From Gordius sp. MW1 (Eukaryota > Nematomorpha > Gordioida > Gordea > Gordiidae): a DNA stretch of 64,000 bases. Within the stretch, counting starts at the first letter, position 1, and each line of letters begins with the position of its first letter. The notes beneath the pieces are model-generated. The model ran no database searches. It saw only the letters and a list, made by a program, of their open reading frames with translations, and was not told the DNA's origin. Below are positions 58,042-64,000 of this stretch, in pieces. The stretch is from assembly GCA_964036665.1 (NCBI GenBank), contig OZ038526.1, forward strand, positions 16,926,001 through 16,990,000, in the 5' to 3' direction. Both the position numbers and the translations under genes were made by a program.

Positions 58042-58791
58042 CTATTACAATATCTTGATTATTAATGTATATGCATAAGAACAATAACTTAAAAGAATTC
58101 AAAATAGCCATTTTGAAAAGCAGCAGTTTGATTTATATTATTATTAAAATTATTTTTTGATATTATCTACTTTTTATATCAAGTTAAAGGATAGCATTAA
58201 AATCTTGCAGGGTAAAATATTTTTGGAGCAGTACATAAATTTATATAGCCAAGTAATTTATACTAAAAAAAAGATAATAAAAGCATGAACCATTTATAAA
58301 ATAAAATATTGTTGATAGCATTCAGCATTAAAATTATTTCCACTATGTTCACAAAAAAAATACAAATCGTTAATCAAATTTTAAAGATTTGAGTTGTTAA
58401 TTGCTTTTTAAAATATATAACATCACAAAATCATACAATTTTCGTTAAATATAATAATTTAAACACCGTTATTTTAAATAGTCTTGTTAGGCTGAAATGC
58501 CGCAACTATAATGAACAACCATTTGTTTCATCAAAGCTCAGCCAATCTTTTTCTGTCGCTTATTTTAAAAAACTTAAGTCAAAACTAATTGTGTAAGCTA
58601 GACAATGTGAATGAATTTAAAAATTTTTAATCTGATTACTTTGCTCAAGCAAAAAAAATTAGAGTAGTAGCGTGATTAGTTTTATAAAATAAGTAAATTA
58701 AGACAAACGCAATAGCTAAAGAAATTAACATATTATAAAAATCATGTTTCAATCAAAACAAACTATGATATTATGCATAGACATGATATAC
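58042..58791. other. UBE3C intron (750 bp), nothing recognised
   Basis: AT-rich. GT-AG ends agree with the flanking exons. Confidence 0.6.
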
Positions 58792-59042
58792 CTTTCCCAA
58801 CATTCTCCCCAAAAAGTAGTAATGAGCACGATAATTTTTGAAAAGCAATTCGCTGCTAGGGTTCGGGTATAATGAATTCGTGTAATCGCCGGTAGGGACA
58901 AACAAACCACGATTTGGATCAAACCCCGATTTCAAAAGATCCGTCAAGAATTCCCTAAAAACTCCTCCCCCATCTATTCCAGCTTCGTCCAAACCGATTG
59001 CACTCGTCATATGCACAAGCACCTTAAGTTTTAAGTTGATCC
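58792..59042 (-). CDS. UBE3C: UBE3C exon, start of the HECT domain
   Basis: Encodes INLKLKVLVHMTSAIG, then LDEAGIDGGGVFREFLTDLL, KSGFDPNRGLFVPTGDYTN and YYFLGRMLGK. This is the clearest match to human UBE3C (GLDEAGIDGGGIFREFLNEL). The acceptor is 'tgtgtgctag', where the tract just upstream is (TG)n, not a normal polypyrimidine tract. The donor is GTATAT at phase 0. Confidence 0.95.
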
Positions 59043-59046
59043 CTAG

Positions 59047-59066
59047 CACACACACACACACACACA
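59047..59066 (-). repeat. (TG)10 microsatellite at a UBE3C 3' splice site
   Basis: Plus-strand (CA)10, transcribed as (UG)10, ending three bases before the acceptor AG of the HECT-start exon. The intron is only 108 bp (59,043-59,150). Confidence 0.85.
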
Positions 59067-59150
59067 TATTAGAAATTTTATGTGAGCCCAAAAAAGTAAA
59101 TACAAGTTTCGTGAAATACAAGCATTGGATCTATAAAAAAATTAAGTTAC

Positions 59151-59492
59151 CGGGAGAAGAGAGTTTTTCAAAACTATCTTCGTATATATAATTCCTGCGG
59201 ACATTAACGTGAATTACATTGGTGTGGGGGGACATATAACTCATCGTCTCGTTTTGATAATTTGATTTGTCACGGGTAATGTTAGAACGGAACAATTTAA
59301 CCCGTTCATAGAAAGGAATTACAAATGGAATATAGTGCAGTATACTTAACAGTTTTCCAGTTTCTGGGTCAGGGAAAAATGCAATTTTCGTTCCCAAATT
59401 ATTCGCCTTAAATACGTCAAGATCGTCGTGCAATGACATAGATAATGAAGGAGATGTGTGATGGGAACCGTAAAATGTTTTCGAAATTGATT
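59151..59492 (-). CDS. UBE3C: UBE3C exon upstream of HECT
   Basis: Encodes SISKTFYGSHHTSPSLSMSL (poorly conserved), then AFFPDPETGKLLSILHYIPF, VIPFYERVKLFRSNI and HVNVRRNYIYEDSFEKLSSP. These match human LPFVVPFEERVKIFQRLI and VTIRRNYIYEDAYDKLSP. The acceptor is 'tttataacag', the donor GTAACT. 342 bp, phase consistent on both sides. Confidence 0.92.
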
Positions 59493-59569
59493 CTGTTATA
59501 AAATTAAAAATATTATTCAACAATTAGTAATATAAAGTTCAAAAACCTAGATTATCTCATGATACTTAT

Positions 59570-59820
59570 CACAGGCCAGATAAGCCCGGCCCAAGAGCCG
59601 GGCGAGGCGAATGTAATTCGGGCAATTCGAGCTTAATGACCTTTTTATGTGAACTATTTTGTCACTCCATCTAGTTGTATAATTTTTATTTAAAAAAAAA
59701 CGAAAATTAAATTTGAATTTTTCGATAACATTGAAAAGTCATTTTCGGGCGGGAATATTAGTCGTAAATTCGGATGGATCGGGGTTCGGGCAGAAAAATT
59801 TAAAGAAACCTGATAAAATA
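59570..59820. repeat. GC-rich dispersed repeat in a UBE3C intron
   Basis: Starts 'caggccagataagcccggcc' and ends 'gggttcgggcagaaaaattt', with 'tcgggcgggaatatt' inside. Same family as 26,675 and 30,050. CAGG / CCTG ends suggest a hAT-like MITE, but I found no matching target duplication. Confidence 0.55.
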
Positions 59821-59882
59821 AATTCTTAAGTATTGATTAAATGAGATATATTTCAATGAAAGATTAAACAAAGTTTTCATAC

Positions 59883-59994
59883 CTTTTTGAGTTTTTGATT
59901 GATGATTGAGATGCTTCAAAACCTTGAAAAATCCTTTATCAAATATATCAAGAGCATTTGTGTGATTGTAATTATTGTTGATCTTGATTATATC
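59883..59994 (-). CDS. UBE3C: UBE3C exon (weakly conserved linker)
   Basis: Encodes DIIKINNNYNHTNALDIFDK, then GFFKVLKHLNHQSKTQK. Homology to human is weak, but splice sites (AG at 59,995-59,996, GTATGA donor at 59,882) and phases (0 in, 1 out) fit both neighbours exactly. It leaves a 45-nt upstream intron (59,995-60,039), short but possible. Confidence 0.65.
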
Positions 59995-60039
59995 CTTTCC
60001 AAACGTAATAAAGTTTTTTTAATCAAAAATAAAATTTAC

Positions 60040-60144
60040 TTTAATGTCGATGTTGATGGAAGAGCCTGCTAACCACATGTCCGATGACCCGAACTTATTT
60101 CTAGAATATCTTATTCTAAGCTGATTCAGAAATGAGGCACAACG
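60040..60144 (-). CDS. UBE3C: UBE3C exon
   Basis: Encodes RCASFLNQLRIRYSRNKFG, then SSDMWLAGSSINIDIK, corresponding to human KVITNLVKMLKSRDTRRNF, then PPNHWLSEQEDIKAD. The acceptor is 'atttgtgcag', the donor GTAAAT. 105 bp, phase 0 at both ends. Confidence 0.82.
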
Positions 60145-61326
60145 CTGCACAAATAATCATTTTATATATTTAATAAGCTAATGTATAACAGTCAATGAAT
60201 TGCATAATCAATACCAAATCAGCGTTGTTATAACAAAAATTTCGTAAATCGATTTAAAGTATATTTTAATGAATATTACAACAAATAAAAATAGAAATAA
60301 AAATCAACAAGGCCATTACAAACTTTTAAATTTTATATAAACTTTGGAAACATGACACTGGGGTCACCAATGACAAAAAATTTAGCAAATTTTAACATTA
60401 AACCTACCATGCGTGGTCAAATAACCTTGGAATTTTCGTTATATAATTTATTTATAACTTTGAGACTTTTTTATTATGTTTACATCATTTCCATTTTCAA
60501 AAATATTTTTTATTGGTTAATTTTACAATTAGTATTTATAATTTGACCTTTAATACCGCTTTTTCAACTGATTTTATAAAGAAAGATTTAATTTATTGTT
60601 AGTAATTAATTTTTAATGGTCAAGACATTTTGAGGACATCCTTTTATTAAACAAAATAAATAATGAGTGTAAAAACAAAGATGCTAGAGAGCAAACTATA
60701 AACTTAATTGATATCAAAGCACAAAGGCAGGTAATTTTTAGCCCCTTGGATTCAAGAAACGACAAATGGAGAAAATTAAATGTAACATATCTTGTTCAAT
60801 TGCAGAAAGAGCTTATAAATCAAATTTAAACGAGCAACAGTTAAGCAAAGGTTCATCAAAAACAATTTACAAACTAAATGTGAAGACAAAACTTGTCGTA
60901 TTTTTGCTTAAGTCTATAAAACTAATGTAATCGGCATAAAATAAAATGTGTAATAAATAGAGCTGTTAAGTAACTAGTTACATGTAACTAGTTCTTTTTT
61001 TTGGAAAAAGCAACTCTAATTAGTTACTTATTTTATAATTTGAAGCAAAATGCGATAAAAAAATAGCATATTACTCATTTTAAAGTGAATAATTAAAGGT
61101 CCATCCGATCGACTAATATTTTATACTAAATTAAAGATTAGTCGTTATAAAAGTAGTCATCTGACCTCACACGGTAGGAGTATGTATACATAAAATGCTT
61201 GTAGGCTTACTGTTAAAAATATATTTTTAAATAAATGCAAAATGTAGTTCTTATAAATTAATTAATCAATAAAAAAATACAAGTTTTGATTCTTTTTATA
61301 AATTTTTAAACAAAAATGAAAGATAC
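60145..61326. other. UBE3C intron (1.18 kb) with a MITE end
   Basis: AT-rich. 60,960-61,060 holds the 'gagctgttaagtaactagtt' repeat related to 52,345-52,490. No exon recognised. The open frame at 60,352-60,546 has no motif. Confidence 0.5.
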
Positions 61327-61502
61327 CTTAAAAACACGCACCCACGGCTGCCGATATAGATAAAACGATACCCAATCACGTTTGACAAGCAAATTTGCGT
61401 TTTGAGGAAACAAGAGATCCAAGATTAGAAGGCACAATTCCTTAAAATTGCGCACAAATTGGATAACATCTTTAGGCGAAAACGGATTGAAGGATGGTAG
61501 GT
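61327..61502 (-). CDS. UBE3C: UBE3C exon, most upstream one recognised
   Basis: Encodes LPSFNPFSPKDVIQFVRNFK, then ELCLLILDLLFPQN and WVSFYLYRQPWVRVFK, similar to human MPFTLEELIMLSRCLRDACL, then GIIKLAYPETKP and RWIQLFK. The acceptor is 'tatatcacag', the donor GTATCT. It begins two bases into a codon, so another exon precedes it. The ten exons together give about 590 residues, the C-terminal half of a protein that is 1,083 residues in human. Confidence 0.85.
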
Positions 61503-62473
61503 CTGTGATATATAGATGGCATTCAAATTTTATAAATATATCATATTTTCAAACCTGATTAAAATACACTCCACTCATATATAAAAAAGTATTAGAACAG
61601 AAAAAATACTTTTTAGCCTTTACTTTAAAGACAACAAAATTTAAAAACAGTGCTTCCTAAAACAAATATTATATGCTCAAATTTTGACCGCGAATAAGAA
61701 TTAAAGCTTATTTTTAATTCGAAGAGCTGGAATTGGGTCACCAATGCAAGACTGTTATTCCTAGGACATAGCCTTAGAAGTCATTAGAGAAAAAATAATA
61801 ATATAAGTTTTGACAACATTAAAGATTTAATACTATTTGTTACAAAATTGGGCATGGAAATTAAGTATAAAAAAGAATTAAAATTTAGTGCTTGTTCCTT
61901 GTAATTTATTGAAATGCTCCATGAGAATTGTTCACTACGAAGTTCGCCCCAGCATGAGCAATAAGTTATAGGCGTGTCTATGCGTTGTAATAAATAATTT
62001 TTATACAGTGCAACCTTTTTTGTTGACAAATTGGTAAAAAATCATGAGCAACAAGTTCGTTAATTACACCCTTTCGGACAATTATGAGCATCGGTTTAAT
62101 TCAATATTATTCGTATACCCAAAATATTTGATAGATAAACGAATTCTTGCTTATTAAAACAATTCAAAAGGCTGTGCATTTGAACTTCAAAAGGTCTATT
62201 GCAAGGACTCGCCATTGGTTGCAAAAATGCGATTTTGATTTGACTCCATAATCATCGATGTGATGATATAAATTGTATTTTTTCACTTTAATATTTAGTG
62301 GAGATTCATCCAAAATAGTAAAATTTTGCAGGATTGAAATCGAGTGCATTGTATAAAAATTTTATGAATCGCCTTTAAAAAGTATATTAGCTGACAGTCT
62401 TGTGGTGCAAACATTATTATAATAAAGATTAGACATTATAATCGTTGGCATTTTTAAAATAAGCAACGATGAG
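61503..62473. other. UBE3C intron / upstream region, nothing assigned
   Basis: The preceding UBE3C exon was not found here on the - strand. 61,895-62,110 has several 'atgagcaa' words and may be a decayed transposon. Open frames at 61,784 and 62,164 have no family match. Confidence 0.4.
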
Positions 62474-62481
62474 GTATATAG

Positions 62482-63252
62482 TAGAGATGCACCGATACCA
62501 AGTATCGGCATGGTATCGGCGCCGATACCTTGCCAAAAGTATCGGCCGATACTTTGCTAGTATCGGTAATTACCAAGCCGATACCTTTTTCAATATGAAA
62601 CTCAAAAAATAATATTTATAGTATCTCCTACCATTAAAAAATAGAGGACTTTTTAAATTTTTTGAAAATTGTTTCATTTGATTGGCTATAAATATTTCTA
62701 TGTGGAGTATAACAAACTCATTGACCATCTGTTCCGAATAACTGCGCTTTTAAGTAAATATTGTTTTATTTTAAAAATTATTATATTGTAAGCCTTAGAT
62801 GGATTCTTTAGATACACTAGGAGTTATTTAGTTGTGTCAGCAGATAAAAAAATTGTAATCTGTGACTTATGCAAAGCTAAAATAAGTCGTGGGGGCAAAG
62901 ACAAACATTCCTTTAATACTTCAAATTTAAGGAAACATTTAAAAACTAGACATCAAATCGAATTTCGCAGTGTTCTTAAAAATGAAAGTGATTTTATTAA
63001 TCACAATACTTTAATTAATTAATAACAAAATTATTATTATAAATTAATATTATATTACAATTGTTTTGTCGTCAAAATTCCGATCTACCATAATTTGGAT
63101 GTCACTTAATTTATAATATTTAATTTGCATATATTTTTTAGTGTAAAATTTTTTTATTATAAGTATCGGCATGGTATCGGTATCGGCAAAAAAATCTTAA
63201 GTATCGGCTGGTATCGGTATCGGCACAAAATAGTGGTATCGGTGCATCTCTA
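62482..63252 (+). mobile_element. hAT element, internally deleted, with BED finger (771 bp)
   Basis: Inverted ends TAGAGATGCACCGATACCA / TGGTATCGGTGCATCTCTA (right end with a short interruption). A perfect 8-bp duplication GTATATAG is at 62,474-62,481 and 63,253-63,260. The 'gtatcggc' word is repeated many times at both ends, probably the transposase binding sites. It keeps a BED-finger reading frame but no transposase core. Confidence 0.9.
62834..63022 (+). CDS. BED-type zinc finger remnant of a hAT transposase
   Basis: Reads VICDLCKAKISRGGKDKHSF, then NTSNLRKHLKTRHQ: Cys-x2-Cys followed by a His-x4-His pair, with the SRGGK and F-NTSNL strings typical of ZBED/hAT DNA-binding domains. The frame stops at 63,020-63,022, soon after the finger. 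No ATG lies at the start of the open frame (first codon GTG), so the original start was probably in a lost upstream exon. It could still bind the element's own ends if expressed, but that is inference. Confidence 0.75.
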   Translation: MSADKKIVICDLCKAKISRGGKDKHSFNTSNLRKHLKTRHQIEFRSVLKNESDFINHNTLIN

Positions 63253-63420
63253 GTATATAGTCCTTACATGCTTGAGCTAGAGGCCTGCAAAGTCATTTTT
63301 TTCAACCTAAACCCAACCTGTGAGCGTTTTAAATTTTTCAACCCTAACCCGACCCAAATTAAAAAAATATAGGTGTGTAAAATTATTCAACAAAGGGTCA
63401 ACTTTAAGAAGCTAATAAAG
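63253..63420. other. spacer between two hAT copies
   Basis: Short. 63,300-63,360 has 'cctaaacccaacctgtgagc' and 'cctaacccgacccaaatt', possibly another GC-rich repeat end. Confidence 0.4.
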
Positions 63421-63428
63421 GTTTTAAG

Positions 63429-63847
63429 TAGAGATGCACCGATACCAAGTATCGGCATGGTATCGGCGCCGATACCTTGCCAAAAGAATCGGCCCGATAC
63501 TTTGCTAGTATCGGCAATTACCAAGCCGATACCTTTTTCAATATGAAACTCAAAAAATAATATTTATAGTATCTCCTACCATTAAACAATAAAGGACTTT
63601 TTAAATTTTTTGAAAATTGTTTCATTTGATTGGCTATAAATATTTCTTTACAATTGTTTTATCGTCAAAATTCTGATCTACCAAAATTTAGATGTGACTT
63701 AATTTATAATATTTAATTTGCATATATTTTTTAGTATAAAAATTTTTTTTATTATAAGTATCGGCATGGTATCGGTATCGGCAAAAAAATCTTAAGTATC
63801 GGCTGGTATCGGTATCGGCATAAAATAGTGGTATCGGTGCATCTCTA
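63429..63847. mobile_element. hAT MITE derived from the neighbouring element (419 bp)
   Basis: Same ends and 'gtatcggc' arrays as 62,482-63,252, with its own 8-bp duplication GTTTTAAG (63,421-63,428 and 63,848-63,855). It lacks about 350 bp including the BED-finger frame. The junction is at 'taaatatttct' / 'ttacaattgt'. An independent insertion, not a tandem duplication, because the target duplications differ. Confidence 0.9.
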
Positions 63848-64000
63848 GTTTTAAGTATGAAATTTATTAACGATTATTAATAATTATGTATGAATAAAGT
63901 TGCATTCACAAGTTCAAATAGATTCGCCCTTCTATCTTCTAAAATTGGCCCGGCAGTCAAAAACGACTTCTCGCTACTTGAAGAAGCCGGATAGCTAGAA

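Noticed and set aside
60352-60546. A membrane-protein-like open frame
   Set aside because: It is hydrophobic only because it is T-rich. It lies in a UBE3C intron and has no family match.
61784-62349. Further upstream UBE3C exons on the minus strand
   Set aside because: Neither open frame resembles the expected UBE3C segment (the region before MPFTLEELI in human), and splice sites do not fit the phase of the exon at 61,502.

Overview
The window is an AT-rich, intron- and transposon-dense stretch of an animal genome, most likely an arthropod. Two host genes can be recognised, and both are partial. On the + strand lie the last four coding exons of a chitin deacetylase (8.1-33.3 kb), an enzyme of cuticle-bearing animals. 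On the - strand lie the ten C-terminal exons of the HECT ubiquitin ligase UBE3C (61.5-54.0 kb). All exon joins keep codon phase, and both genes keep their catalytic residues in the part seen. The upstream exons of the ligase would lie beyond 64,000 or were not recognised. Those of the deacetylase lie before position 1 or in sequence I could not read. I cannot name the species.

Nearly everything else is mobile DNA. (1) The dominant family is a composite of about 1.9-2.0 kb that looks like a non-autonomous Helentron-type element (HINE/DINE-like). It has the subterminal inverted repeat ATTGCTATGCAATTTATGGG, a core of tandem ~128-bp minisatellite units, a polypyrimidine tract, and a terminal hairpin GGGCCGAAAGCCC followed by GAGT. 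Copies or fragments occur at 0.4, 0.8-4.0, 6.0-7.9, 11.7-12.1, 13.5-15.4, 26.9-29.0, 37.5-39.5 and 41.1-47.9 kb. (2) A second, canonical Helitron family (5'-TC, hairpin, CTAG-3') is at 1-194 and 51.9-52.2 kb. (3) There is a broken but well delimited piggyBac (17.9-20.7 kb), itself hit by a small MITE and inserted into an old Ty3/gypsy-like fossil. (4) Two ~600-bp TTAA-flanked piggyBac-type MITEs bracket 47.9-51.8 kb. (5) Several hAT-type elements have exact 8-bp target duplications (16.4, 31.2, 56.3, 62.5, 63.4 kb). One keeps a BED zinc finger. (6) Two 5'-truncated LINE fragments have an RT and/or restriction-like endonuclease domain (33.8-35.3 and 52.9-53.5 kb). (7) A broken RT-RNase H retroelement (35.5-40.4 kb) is split by one HINE copy. 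(8) An unclassified element at 48.9-50.8 kb has ~590-bp long direct terminal repeats and a 7-bp flanking duplication.

Layout: 0-8 kb is repeats. At 8-33 kb is the deacetylase, whose 16.3-kb first visible intron carries the gypsy fossil, piggyBac, two hAT MITEs and HINE copies. At 33-41 kb is a retroelement graveyard. At 41-48 kb is a HINE cluster, all on the - strand. At 48-53 kb are the bracketed direct-repeat element, a Helitron and a LINE. At 54-62 kb is UBE3C on the opposite strand, with a hAT in one intron. At 62-64 kb are two related hAT copies. No CRISPR array, rRNA gene or convincing functional tRNA gene was seen.
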